DNA of 64,000 nucleotides from Variibacter gotjawalensis (lineage in GTDB: Bacteria > Pseudomonadota > Alphaproteobacteria > Rhizobiales > Xanthobacteraceae): contig NZ_AP014946.1 of assembly GCF_002355335.1 (NCBI RefSeq), positions 124,001-188,000 of the forward strand, written 5' to 3'. Shown piece after piece: positions 54,716 through 63,710 of this stretch (within the stretch, counting starts at the first letter, position 1; the number at the start of each line of letters is the position of its first letter). The translations under genes were made by a program, and so were the position numbers. The notes below the pieces were generated by a model, which was not told the DNA's origin, did no database searches, and was given only the letters and a program-made list of their open reading frames with translations.

Positions 54716-56125
54716 GTGTCCCAACTCTATCAGCTCGACGCCGTCGCCCTCGCAGCTCTCATCAAGAACAAGAAGGTTTCGGCCCGCGAGGCGACCGACG
54801 ATGCGCTCGCCCGTATGGCGGCGGTCAATCCGAAGATCAACTCGGTCGTCGACGGCATGGAGAATGAGGCGCGCGCAGTAGCCGCAGCGCTCGATGAGAA
54901 ACAAGCGCGCGGCGAAGCGATCGGCCCGCTGCACGGCGTTCCCGTCACCGTGAAGGTCAACGTCGACACCAAGGGCCACGCCAACACCAATGGCGTCGCC
55001 GCCTTCAAAGATAACATCGCGCCGGACGACTCGGCGGTCGTCGCCAACCTGCGCCGCGCCGGCGCGGTGATCATCGGCCGCACCAACACGCCCGAACTCT
55101 CGTCGCGCTGGTTCACCGACAACACGCTGCACGGCCGTACGCTCAATCCATGGGACCCGAAGATCACGCCGGGCGGCTCCTCGGGCGGCGCATCGGCCGC
55201 GGTCGCGACCGGCATCGGTACCATCGGCCACGGCAACGATATCGGCGGTTCGATCCGCTATCCGGCCTACGCGTGCGGCCTCGCCGGCATTCGCCCGAGC
55301 TTCGCGCGCGTTCCGGCGTTCAACCCGTCCGCCAAGGTCGAGCGCCCCGTGATGCCCCACCAGACGTCGGTGCAGGGCCCGATCGCCAGATCGATCCGCG
55401 ATCTCTATGTCGGCCTCGACGCCATGGCGATGCGCGATCCGCGCGATCCCTGGCAGGTGCCGGTCACGCCGGTCTCGCAAGCGCCGAAGCAGGGCCCGGT
55501 GCGTGTCGCCCTATTCGACACCTGGCACGGCTGCAAGGCCGACCCGGCTGTCACCCGCTCTCTCAAGCAGGCTGCCAGTTGGCTGGCCGACGCGGGCTAT
55601 CAGGTCGAGCCCGCCGCCCCGCCACACTACGACGAGACGGTCGAGCTGTGGGCGAACTTGCTGGAAACGCAGGCTCATTTCGACGGCGCCGGACAATATC
55701 TCGACGCCGAAGGCTCGGCGCTACGCAATTTCGCGGCAGCCTCCAGCGGCCTCGCGAAAATCCTAAGCCCGCAAGAATTCATCCACGCCCTCGCGCAACG
55801 CACCACCCTGCTGCGCGCATGGACACAGTTTTTCGAGACCTACCCGATCCTGCTGATGCCGTCGTCATGGAAGCTGCCGTTCCCGATCGACACCGATCAA
55901 CAGGGCCGCGACGCCGTCATCGCTATGCTGGCTGCACAGACGCCGCAAACTTCATTGCCGATCCTCGGGCTTCCTGGTCTCGCGGTCCCGATCCTGACGG
56001 AAGGTGAAGCGCCGTGCGGCGTGCAGCTCGCAACCGCACGTTACGGCGAGGCGATGGCGCTCGAAGCGGGTGCGATTATTGAGGCGTCCGCACCGAAGAT
56101 TAAGGTCATCGATCCACGCAATTGA
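54716..56125 (+). CDS. Amidase signature family enzyme (second)
   Basis: 469 residues from a GTG, with AGAGGAG about nine bases upstream. The triad is visible: Lys in TVKVNVDTKG, the loop GGSSGGASAAVATG, and the nucleophile Ser in NDIGGSIRYPAYA. It is diverged from the amidase at 35373-36827 and unrelated in context. It follows the GTPase gene by 54 bases and could be co-transcribed. Substrate unknown; cytoplasmic. Confidence 0.9.
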   Translation: MSQLYQLDAVALAALIKNKKVSAREATDDALARMAAVNPKINSVVDGMENEARAVAAALDEKQARGEAIGPLHGVPVTVKVNVDTKGHANTNGVAAFKDNIAPDDSAVVANLRRAGAVIIGRTNTPELSSRWFTDNTLHGRTLNPWDPKITPGGSSGGASAAVATGIGTIGHGNDIGGSIRYPAYACGLAGIRPSFARVPAFNPSAKVERPVMPHQTSVQGPIARSIRDLYVGLDAMAMRDPRDPWQVPVTPVSQAPKQGPVRVALFDTWHGCKADPAVTRSLKQAASWLADAGYQVEPAAPPHYDETVELWANLLETQAHFDGAGQYLDAEGSALRNFAAASSGLAKILSPQEFIHALAQRTTLLRAWTQFFETYPILLMPSSWKLPFPIDTDQQGRDAVIAMLAAQTPQTSLPILGLPGLAVPILTEGEAPCGVQLATARYGEAMALEAGAIIEASAPKIKVIDPRN

Positions 56126-56229
56126 TGCATCGCGACACCGCGCCCGCTTGCCATATTGGCTGGGCGCGGTAATGCTCTACGAAAATAATATGACGCGCCC
56201 CAACGTGGCGCCCTGCGGGAGGAAGAAAC

Positions 56230-57927
56230 GTGGAACGCATTTGGCTCAAGCATTACCCGGCGGGCATCCCGTCTGAGATCGACCTGTCGCAGTACAAGTC
56301 GGTCGTCGCGCTGCTGGAAGAGAGCTTCCAGAAGTACAAGAACGACAAAGCTTTTATCTGCATGGACAAGAGCTTGACCTACGGCGAGGTCGATGAGCTG
56401 TCGCGCGCGCTCGGCGCTTGGCTGCAAAGCAAGGGCCTCAAAAAAGGCGCTCGCGTCGCGCTGATGATGCCGAACGTCCTGCAATATCCGGTTGCAACGG
56501 CAGCCGTGCTGCGCGCCGGCTTCACGGCCGTCAACGTCAACCCACTCTACACGCCGCGCGAACTCGAGCACCAGTTGAAGGACTCGGGCGCCGAAGCGAT
56601 CGTCATTCTGGAAAACTTCGCGACCACGTTGGAGCAAGTTCTCCCCAACACTCCCGTCAAGCATGTCGTGGTCGCCTCGATGGGCGACTTGCTCGGCACG
56701 CTGAAGGGCATGATCGTCAACCTCGTCGTGCGCCGCGTAAAGAAGATGGTGCCGGCCTACAATCTGCCCGGCGCAACCGCCTTCAACGACGCTGTCGCGG
56801 CCGGCCGCTCGATGACGCTCAACAAAGTCGAGATCGGCCCGGAAGACGTCGCCTTCCTGCAATACACCGGCGGCACGACCGGCGTGTCAAAAGGCGCGAC
56901 GCTCGTCCACCGCAACATCGTCGCCAACATGCTGCAGAACGATGCGTGGCTGCAGCCGGTGCTGCAGAACGAGCCGAAGGTCCAGCACCCGCTCATCGTC
57001 ACGGCGCTGCCGCTCTATCACATCTTCGCACTGACGGCCTGCTTCCTGCTCAGCACGCGCGCCGGCGGCACCTGCCTCCTGATCCCGAACCCGCGCGACA
57101 TTCCGGGCCTGATCAAGGAACTGCAGAAGTACAAGGTCAACATGTTCCCTGCCGTGAACACGCTCTACAACGCGCTGGTCAATCACCCGGACATCCGCAA
57201 GGTCGACTGGAGCATGCTCAAAGCTTCGAACGGCGGCGGCATGGCGACGCAGAAGTCGGTCTCCGACAAGTGGCTCGAAATCACCGGCATCCCGATCGCG
57301 GAAGGCTACGGCCTCTCCGAGACTTCGCCGACGCTCACCTGCAATCCGGCCGGCCAGCCGGACTTCTCGGGCGACATCGGCCTCCCGGTGCCGTCGACCG
57401 AAATTTCGATCCGCGACGATGAAGGGCGCGAACTTCCTGTCGGTAGCACCGGCGAAATCTGTGCGCGTGGCCCGCAAGTGATGGTCGGCTACTGGAATCG
57501 TCCGGACGAAACCGCGCAGGTGATGACCTCGGACGGCTTCTTCCGCACCGGCGACATCGGCGTGATGGACGATCGCGGCCGCGTGAAGATCGTCGACCGC
57601 AAGAAGGACATGGTGCTGGTCTCCGGCTTCAACGTTTACCCGAACGAGGTCGAGGCTGTCGTCGCGAGTCATCCGGGCGTGCTCGAATGCGCCGTCATCG
57701 GCGTTCCGGACGCAAAGACGTCGGAAGCCGTAAAGGTGTTTGTCGTCCGTAAGGACCCGACGCTGACGACGGAAGAACTCCGCGAATTCTGCGCGACACA
57801 GTTGACCGCCTACAAGGTGCCGAAGCTGGTCGAATTCCGCGACGATCTGCCGAAGACCAACGTCGGCAAGATCCTCCGCCGCGCACTCCGCGACGAGCCG
57901 CAGCAGCAGAAAAGCCAAGCCGCGTAA
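56230..57927 (+). CDS. fadD: Long-chain fatty acid-CoA ligase
   Basis: 565 residues, the FadD length. AMP-binding motif YTGGTTGVSKG (212-222), the acyl-adenylate motif GYGLSETSPT, FRTGDIG and the C-terminal catalytic Lys near TNVGKILRR. The N-terminal IWLKHYPAGIPSEIDLSQY is a FadD signature. It activates fatty acids with ATP and CoA during uptake. Good GGAGG-type sequence (GGGAGGAAGAAAC) precedes the start. A repeat pair follows. Confidence 0.95.
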   Translation: MERIWLKHYPAGIPSEIDLSQYKSVVALLEESFQKYKNDKAFICMDKSLTYGEVDELSRALGAWLQSKGLKKGARVALMMPNVLQYPVATAAVLRAGFTAVNVNPLYTPRELEHQLKDSGAEAIVILENFATTLEQVLPNTPVKHVVVASMGDLLGTLKGMIVNLVVRRVKKMVPAYNLPGATAFNDAVAAGRSMTLNKVEIGPEDVAFLQYTGGTTGVSKGATLVHRNIVANMLQNDAWLQPVLQNEPKVQHPLIVTALPLYHIFALTACFLLSTRAGGTCLLIPNPRDIPGLIKELQKYKVNMFPAVNTLYNALVNHPDIRKVDWSMLKASNGGGMATQKSVSDKWLEITGIPIAEGYGLSETSPTLTCNPAGQPDFSGDIGLPVPSTEISIRDDEGRELPVGSTGEICARGPQVMVGYWNRPDETAQVMTSDGFFRTGDIGVMDDRGRVKIVDRKKDMVLVSGFNVYPNEVEAVVASHPGVLECAVIGVPDAKTSEAVKVFVVRKDPTLTTEELREFCATQLTAYKVPKLVEFRDDLPKTNVGKILRRALRDEPQQQKSQAA

Positions 57928-57980
57928 GCGCACACCGCGTAGCGCACGCGGCCGTCTCACACCTCGCGTATCGCTCCGAT

Positions 57981-58087
57981 CCCTCTCCCGTTTACGGGAG
58001 AGGGTGGCGCGAAGCGCCGGGTGAGGGGACGCAAGTTCCGAGTTCGTCGCCTGCCCTCACCCTAACCTCTCCCGCAAGCGGGAGAGG
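57981..58087. repeat. CCTCTCCCG repeat pair
   Basis: Two hairpins in inverted orientation: CCCTCTCCCG/CGGGAGAGGG (57981-58004) and CCTCTCCCGCAAGCGGGAGAGG (58066-58087). They are joined by GGTGAGGG (58020-58027) and its complement CCCTCACC (58054-58061). Sequence class is common in intergenic DNA of many proteobacteria. Confidence 0.85.
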
Positions 58088-58135
58088 GGACGCTAGAGGC
58101 GCGCATGCCGGAAAGAATGTAATAGAAGGCAATTC

Positions 58136-58681
58136 ATGCCCAACATCACACCCGCGACGATCGTCGCCTTCTGGCGCGATGCCGGTTTCGAAAAGTGGTA
58201 CGCGAAGGACGAAGCCTTCGACAACGAGTGCCGCAATCGCTTTCTCGCGACGCATGAGGAAGCCGCCGCCGGCAAACTCGCGGCATGGGAAGAGAATGCC
58301 GAAGGCGCGCTCGCGCTGCTGATCCTCACCGACCAATTCCCGCGCAACATGTTCCGCGGCTCGCCGCGCACCTTCGCGACCGATCCGCTCGCCCGCGCCA
58401 TTGCGGATCGCGCCATCGCGCGCGGCTTCGATCGCGCTATCGGCATGCCGATGCAGACTTTCTTCTATCTGCCGTTCGAGCATTCCGAACTGCTCGCCGA
58501 TCAAGAGCTTTCGCTGGAGCTGTTCAAAGCGCTCGGCGACGCCGACGGCCTGAAATGGGCGATCGATCACTACGACATCATCAAACGCTTCGGCCGCTTC
58601 CCTCACCGCAACGTCGTGCTCGGCCGCGAGACAACGCCGGACGAGCGCGCCTTTCTGCAATCCGGCGGCTTCGCGGGTTAA
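58136..58681 (+). CDS. DUF924 family protein
   Basis: 181 residues, helical. It matches the DUF924 pattern: IVAFWRDAGFEKWYAKDEAFD near the N-terminus, LLILTDQFPRNMFRGSPRTFATD, FFYLPFEHSE, and FPHRNVVLGRETTPDERAFL. The biochemical role of the family is unknown, although tetratricopeptide-like structure is reported. Single gene after the repeat. Confidence 0.88.
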   Translation: MPNITPATIVAFWRDAGFEKWYAKDEAFDNECRNRFLATHEEAAAGKLAAWEENAEGALALLILTDQFPRNMFRGSPRTFATDPLARAIADRAIARGFDRAIGMPMQTFFYLPFEHSELLADQELSLELFKALGDADGLKWAIDHYDIIKRFGRFPHRNVVLGRETTPDERAFLQSGGFAG

Positions 58682-58836
58682 CCTTTCGTTCACCACGTTT
58701 GACAACGAAACATTAACCATAAACACCCACCTGACCGTATCTGAATACATACCGGGCTGGGTATTCGCGCATCTGCCCAACGCATCATTAAGCGCCCGCG
58801 TGCATAGTGCGGCGCAGAAATGACCGGGAAGACTGC

Positions 58837-60210
58837 GTGGCGTTGAGCAACGAAAGCGGACGAGACGGGCGAACCAGCCTCGCGCGAGCGGTGGCCTTCG
58901 CGCGCGCGTGGCTTACCGACGCCAGCCATTCTTCGCTCGCGCAACGCGCGGCCTCGACCGCATTCCTCATTCGCCTTCTCAGCGCCGCCATCGCATTTCT
59001 GAGCCAGGTGCTACTCGCGCGTTGGATGGGCTCCTACGAATTCGGTATCTACGTCTATGTCTGGACCTGGGTGCTGCTGATCGGCGGGGTCGCCGACATC
59101 GGCCTTTCGCAGAGCGCTCAGCGTTTCATCCCCGAATACACCAGCCTCCAGCGTCTCGATGCCTTGCGCGGATTTCTTGCGGGCAGCCGCTGGATCGCGC
59201 TCGGCTTCTCGACCGCTGCCGCCGTTGTTGCCGCGTTGCTGGTTTGGAAACTAACGCCGCTGCTGCATGCCTACCTCGTCGTTCCGCTCTTCCTCGCCTG
59301 CGTGTGCCTTCCGCTGTTCGCTCTCGGCAACGTGCAGGAAGGGATTTCGCGCTCATACGATTGGCTGCCGCTCGGCATGGGCGCGCCTTACATCCTCCGC
59401 CCTGCTCTACTGTTTGCGCTGATGGCGACAGCGCACGCGCTTGGACTTCCCGAGAATGCCGAAAGCGCAATGTATGCGGCGGTCGGCGCAACGTGGATCA
59501 CGACCATCCTTCAGCTTTTCGTTCTGCAGCGGCGCCTTGACAAGAAAGTCCCGGCCGGCCCGAAGCAATACGAGACGCGTCATTGGTTCGCGACCTCGCT
59601 GCCGATCCTGATGGTCGACGGCTTCTATTTGCTGCTGACATACACGGACATTCTCGTGCTGCAGCAGTTCCAATCACCTGAGAAAGTCGCGATCTACTAT
59701 GCGGCTGCAAAGACGCTTGCGCTCGTCGCCTTCGTCAACTTCTCGGTCTCGGCCGCGGTCGCGCATCGCTTTGCCGAGTATCACGTGCTGGGTGATCGCG
59801 AGCGGCTGTCCGCATTCCTTTCCGAGTCGATCCGCTGGACCTTCTATCCGTCGCTGATCGCGACGGCTCTGATCCTCGCGCTCGGTCTCCCGTTCCTCTG
59901 GCTGTTCGGCCGCGAATTCACCAGCGGCTACCCGCTGATGTTCGTTTTGGCGATCGGCCTCATCGCGCGCGCCGCGGTCGGTCCGGTCGAACGCCTGCTC
60001 AACATGTCAGGCGAGCAGAAAATCTGCGCTGCCGTCTACGCGACATCCTTCGTCGTGAACCTCATCGGCTGCCTCGTCCTCGTACCCACGCTAGGCGTAA
60101 TGGGTGCCGCCATCGCGACATCCTTCGCGCTGGTGTTCGAGTCCGTGTTGCTCTTCGCGGTTACCAAGCGCCGCCTCGGCCTTCACGTCTTCATCTGGCG
60201 CCGCGGTTAG
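58837..60210 (+). CDS. Polysaccharide flippase (Wzx/MOP superfamily)
   Basis: 457 residues from a GTG at 58837, which has GGGAAG (58825-58830); the frame extends to a GTG at 58807 without a good site. About 12 hydrophobic segments. FLIRLLSAAIAFLSQVLLARWMG at the start and LLNMSGEQKICAAVYATSFVVNLIGC-type content near the end are typical of oligosaccharide flippases. It would move lipid-linked glycan repeats to the periplasmic face. It is 43 kb from the sugar locus, whose exporter is instead Wzm/Wzt, so this probably serves a different polysaccharide. Confidence 0.85.
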   Translation: MALSNESGRDGRTSLARAVAFARAWLTDASHSSLAQRAASTAFLIRLLSAAIAFLSQVLLARWMGSYEFGIYVYVWTWVLLIGGVADIGLSQSAQRFIPEYTSLQRLDALRGFLAGSRWIALGFSTAAAVVAALLVWKLTPLLHAYLVVPLFLACVCLPLFALGNVQEGISRSYDWLPLGMGAPYILRPALLFALMATAHALGLPENAESAMYAAVGATWITTILQLFVLQRRLDKKVPAGPKQYETRHWFATSLPILMVDGFYLLLTYTDILVLQQFQSPEKVAIYYAAAKTLALVAFVNFSVSAAVAHRFAEYHVLGDRERLSAFLSESIRWTFYPSLIATALILALGLPFLWLFGREFTSGYPLMFVLAIGLIARAAVGPVERLLNMSGEQKICAAVYATSFVVNLIGCLVLVPTLGVMGAAIATSFALVFESVLLFAVTKRRLGLHVFIWRRG

Positions 60211-60329
60211 CGTCACTCCACAATTGTAATATTGAGGTATTCGGAACCGGCGCGGCATGCTGCCCCGGATGCATTGCCGCGCAATATCGGTTAAAAGGCC
60301 CTCAACCAATAAACAATGAGGAGACGCGG

Positions 60330-61856
60330 ATGAGTGGTTTCCTGACTCACGACGAGATCAACGAGCTTTCGCCGTCCGAACTGTTGCCGCACGCAACGCC
60401 GATCCCGACGCAGATCGTCTCCAGCGACGAATACACGCCACCACCGCAGAGCGAGCAGCAGAAGGAAGTCGAAGCGCGCCTGCTCGCGATGGCCGACGAC
60501 TTCGGCGCCAAGCAGGGTCTCAGCCGCCGCCGTTTCTTCCAAACCGCTGCCGGCATGGCCGCCGGTTTCGTCGCGCTCAACGAGACGTTCGGCCCGATCT
60601 TCGACGCGAGCAAGGCGGAGGCCGCAACGCCCGCGATGGCGCAGGAACGCGCCGACAGTCTCAAAGATCAATTCATCATGGACATGCACACGCATTTCCT
60701 GAGGGACGATACGCGCCTGGAAAATTTCGTGCGCTCACGTGAGGCAGTCGGACAGGCCGGATGGAATCCTGCGCTCGTCGGCAAGCCGCAGACGCTGGAA
60801 GACCTGAAGTTCAACAATTTCTTCAAGGAGATTTATCTCGATAGCGACACCAAGGTCGCGCTGATCTCATCGTCGCCATCGGAGATTCCGCGCGACTGGT
60901 TCCTCACCAACGAAATGATGATCGAGGCGCGCGAGAAAGTGAATCGCGAAGCCGGCGCGAAGCGTCTTTTCGCGCATGCGATCTTCACTCCGGGCTTCGA
61001 CGGCTGGCTCGAACATCTCGAAGGTTCGCTCGAACGCAAGCCCGACTCGATCAAGGGCTACACGGTCGGCGACAACACCAACAAGGATCGCGCCGAGCAT
61101 CCGTGGCGCATGGACGACGAGAAGCTCACATATAAGGCTTACGAGCTGTGCGTGAAATACGGCATCAAGAATGTCTGCGTGCACAAAGGACTGTTCCCCA
61201 AGGCGACCGCGGAGCGCTGGCCGCATCTTCTGAAATACGCGATGGTCGATGACATTCCGAAGGCCGCGAAAGATTGGCCGCAGCTCAACTTCATCGTCTA
61301 CCACGGCGGTTATCGGCATGCAGCCGGCGGCTCGGCCGATGACGGCTGGAAGGAATTCCAGGACACCGGCCGCGTCTCGTGGGTCAGCGATCTTGCCGAC
61401 ATCCCGGAGAAGCACGGCGTCACAAATGTCTACGCCGACGTCGGCCAGCTCTTCGCGCAGAGCGTCGTCGCGGTGCCGCGCCTCGGCGCAGCGCTGATGG
61501 GCATTCTCGGACGTGGCCTCGGTTACGAGCGCGTCGTCTGGGGCACAGACGCAGTGTGGACCGGTTCGCCGCAGTGGCAGATCGAAGGACTGCGCCGTCT
61601 CGAAATTCCCGAAGACATGCAGAAGCAGCACGGCTTCAAGCCGCTCGGCGCAGCCAATGGGCCGATCAAGAACATGATCTTCGGCGAGACAAACGCGAAG
61701 CTCTACGACTTCAAGCTCGAGAAGCGCACCGACATCGGCCCGAACCGCGACCGCTTCGCGCTGATGAAGGAAGAATACGAGAAGCAGGGCCCGGCACGCA
61801 GCAACCTGCGTTATGGCTACGTCAACGGCCCGGTTGATTGGTCGGCGTTCGCGTAG
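60330..61856 (+). CDS. Tat-exported amidohydrolase-2 family protein
   Basis: 508 residues. A TIM-barrel metal site starts with D118-M-H120-T-H122, and later segments such as NVCVHKGLFP, NFIVYHGGYRH and VVWGTDAVW supply the other His and Asp. A twin-arginine motif LSRRRFFQ (65-71) followed by a hydrophobic stretch lies about 60 residues from the start, which is late for a signal peptide. An in-frame ATG at 60489 would make it N-terminal. GAGGAGACG precedes the annotated ATG. Substrate unknown; periplasmic hydrolase or decarboxylase of the 5-carboxyvanillate type possible. Confidence 0.85.
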   Translation: MSGFLTHDEINELSPSELLPHATPIPTQIVSSDEYTPPPQSEQQKEVEARLLAMADDFGAKQGLSRRRFFQTAAGMAAGFVALNETFGPIFDASKAEAATPAMAQERADSLKDQFIMDMHTHFLRDDTRLENFVRSREAVGQAGWNPALVGKPQTLEDLKFNNFFKEIYLDSDTKVALISSSPSEIPRDWFLTNEMMIEAREKVNREAGAKRLFAHAIFTPGFDGWLEHLEGSLERKPDSIKGYTVGDNTNKDRAEHPWRMDDEKLTYKAYELCVKYGIKNVCVHKGLFPKATAERWPHLLKYAMVDDIPKAAKDWPQLNFIVYHGGYRHAAGGSADDGWKEFQDTGRVSWVSDLADIPEKHGVTNVYADVGQLFAQSVVAVPRLGAALMGILGRGLGYERVVWGTDAVWTGSPQWQIEGLRRLEIPEDMQKQHGFKPLGAANGPIKNMIFGETNAKLYDFKLEKRTDIGPNRDRFALMKEEYEKQGPARSNLRYGYVNGPVDWSAFA

Positions 61857-61884
61857 AGTTCGCGAGCGCAGCCTCTCTCTCACG

Positions 61885-61975
61885 CGTCATGGCCCGCTTT
61901 ATGCGGGCCATCCACGTCTTGCTTCTTTGAGCCTCAGTAAAGTCGTGGATGGCCCGGACAAGCCGGGCCATGACG
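61885..61975. repeat. REPIN-like repeat pair, copy 3
   Basis: Same element as copies 1 and 2, with one base changed in the left loop (CTTTATG for CTTCATG). Left unit 61885-61916, right unit 61944-61975. It lies between two convergent genes. Confidence 0.93.
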
Positions 61976-61985
61976 GCGACGCGCT

Positions 61986-63596
61986 CTAGATCTTATCCCG
62001 CAGCAACCGCCGGATAATCTTTCCCGTCGTCGTCATCGGCATCTGGTCGACGAACTCGACCTCGCGCGGATACTCATGCGCGGAGAGCCGCGTGCGCACA
62101 TAACGCTGAATGTCGTCGGCCAACTCCGGCGACGCGACGTGTCCGGGCTTGAGCACGATGAACGCTTTGACGATCTCGGTGCGTAACGGGTCAGGCTTGC
62201 CGACCGCTGCAGCCAGCGAAACGGCCGGATGCGCGATGAGACAGTCTTCGATCTCGCCGGGTCCAATGCGATAACCCGCCGACGTGATGACATCGTCGTC
62301 GCGGCCGACAAACGAGAAGTAGCCTTCGTCATCGATCGCGCCCTGGTCGCCGGTCAGCAACCAGTCGCCGGAATACTTCGCTTCCGTGCCGGCCGGATTA
62401 TCCCAGTATCGCAAGAACATCACGGGATCGCCGCGCCGCACCGCGATCTGCCCGACTTCTCCGACATCGCAGCGCGAGCCGTCCGCGCGAATAACCGCGA
62501 CGTCATGGCCGGGCACCGGTTTGCCGATCGAACCCGGCTTAACGATATCGAGCGCGCCGCACGACGACAGCACGAGATTGCACTCGGTTTGCCCGTAAAA
62601 TTCGTTGATTTGGATGCCGAACGCCGCGCGGCCCCATTCGAGCGTCTCGGCGCCGAGCGTCTCACCGCCCGACCCGATCGACCGCATGCGCACATCGTGC
62701 CGGCCGGACGGCAGCGGGATCGACCGCATCATGCGCAACGCGGTCGGCGGGATGAATGCGTTGCGCACACCTGTGCGCGCCATCAGCGCATAAGCCTGCT
62801 CGGGATCGAAACGCTCGAAGCGATGCGACACCACCGTCACGCCATGATGCAGGCTCGGCAACATCACATCGAGCAGGCCACCGGCCCACGCCCAATCGGC
62901 CGGCGTCCAGAAGCGATCGCCCGGCTGCGGCAGAAAATCTTGCGGCATCTCGACGCCCGGCAAGTGTCCGAGCAGAACGCGATGCGCATGCAGCGCGCCC
63001 TTCGGCATCCCGGTCGTGCCGGACGTGTAGATCATCAGCGCGGGATCGTCTTTCGACGTATCGACCGGCGTGAAATCGGATGACGCGTTCGCGATAGCAT
63101 CGTGCAGCGATTGCGCATTGCCGCCATCGACCGAAAACACCGCTTTCAGAGCCGGCAACTTGTTGCGGATGGCGGCGACGCGCTCGACGCCGATCGTGTT
63201 GGTGATGAGAATTTTCGCGCCGGAATTCTGCAGGCGATACGTCAGCGCCTCGGCACCGAACAGGATCGCGAGCGGCAGCGCCACCGCGCCGAGCTTGTAA
63301 GCCGCGATATGCGCGGCAGCGACTTCCGGCATCTGCGGCAGAAGAATCGCGATGCGATCGCCTGGACCGATCCCCGCCGCGCGAAACACGTTGGCGAGAC
63401 GGTCCGACATCTCCTTCAGCGCGCCGAAGGTGACCTCATCGATGCGCCCGTCCTGATGCACATGCAGAATCGCGAGTCGTGATGCGTCATGCGCGGCCCA
63501 GCGATCGCAGACGTCGACGCCGATGTTGTAGCGCTCGGGGATTTGCCAACGGAAAGCGGCACGGAGTTTGTCGTAGTCGCGAATGTCGGGAAGCAT
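61986..63596 (-). CDS. Acyl-CoA synthetase (AMP-forming), medium-chain or acetyl type
   Basis: 536 residues from the ATG at 63594-63596; the frame is open to 63638 but MLPDIRDYDKLRAAF is the natural N-terminus. Motifs: IYTSGTTGMPKGAL, the GQTECN region, LTGDQGAID (D of the adenylation hinge) and the C-terminal TTTGKIIRRLL with the catalytic Lys. It forms acyl-CoA from a free acid, ATP and CoA. The size and VSHRFERFDP region are closer to acetyl/benzoate-type ligases than to FadD. Single gene on the minus strand. Confidence 0.9.
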   Translation of the reverse strand: MLPDIRDYDKLRAAFRWQIPERYNIGVDVCDRWAAHDASRLAILHVHQDGRIDEVTFGALKEMSDRLANVFRAAGIGPGDRIAILLPQMPEVAAAHIAAYKLGAVALPLAILFGAEALTYRLQNSGAKILITNTIGVERVAAIRNKLPALKAVFSVDGGNAQSLHDAIANASSDFTPVDTSKDDPALMIYTSGTTGMPKGALHAHRVLLGHLPGVEMPQDFLPQPGDRFWTPADWAWAGGLLDVMLPSLHHGVTVVSHRFERFDPEQAYALMARTGVRNAFIPPTALRMMRSIPLPSGRHDVRMRSIGSGGETLGAETLEWGRAAFGIQINEFYGQTECNLVLSSCGALDIVKPGSIGKPVPGHDVAVIRADGSRCDVGEVGQIAVRRGDPVMFLRYWDNPAGTEAKYSGDWLLTGDQGAIDDEGYFSFVGRDDDVITSAGYRIGPGEIEDCLIAHPAVSLAAAVGKPDPLRTEIVKAFIVLKPGHVASPELADDIQRYVRTRLSAHEYPREVEFVDQMPMTTTGKIIRRLLRDKI

Positions 63597-63643
63597 CCCG
63601 CACGCTAACCGGGACGTCACGAGATAAGCAAACCGCAAAACGT

Positions 63644-63677
63644 AAAGGGCCCCGCTCCGGATATCGGAACAGAGCCC
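63644..63677 (-). terminator. Terminator of rpmB
   Basis: On the minus strand GGGCTCTGTTCCG pairs with CGGAGCGGGGCCC (13 pairs including G-U), followed by TTTACG. It lies 34 bases after the rpmB stop, which supports a monocistronic transcript. The T run is short. Confidence 0.7.
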
Positions 63678-63710
63678 TTCAAACAGAAACGTGAAAGTGC
63701 CGGGCGGCGA

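Noticed and set aside
54716-56125. GatA of the Asp/Glu-tRNA amidotransferase
   Set aside because: No gatB or gatC neighbours. The amidase signature alone is shared by many enzymes, and the residues around the triad are not GatA-like.
50518-61975. CRISPR array
   Set aside because: The repeats are pairs of inverted units separated by kilobases, not short direct repeats with regular spacers, and no cas genes are present.
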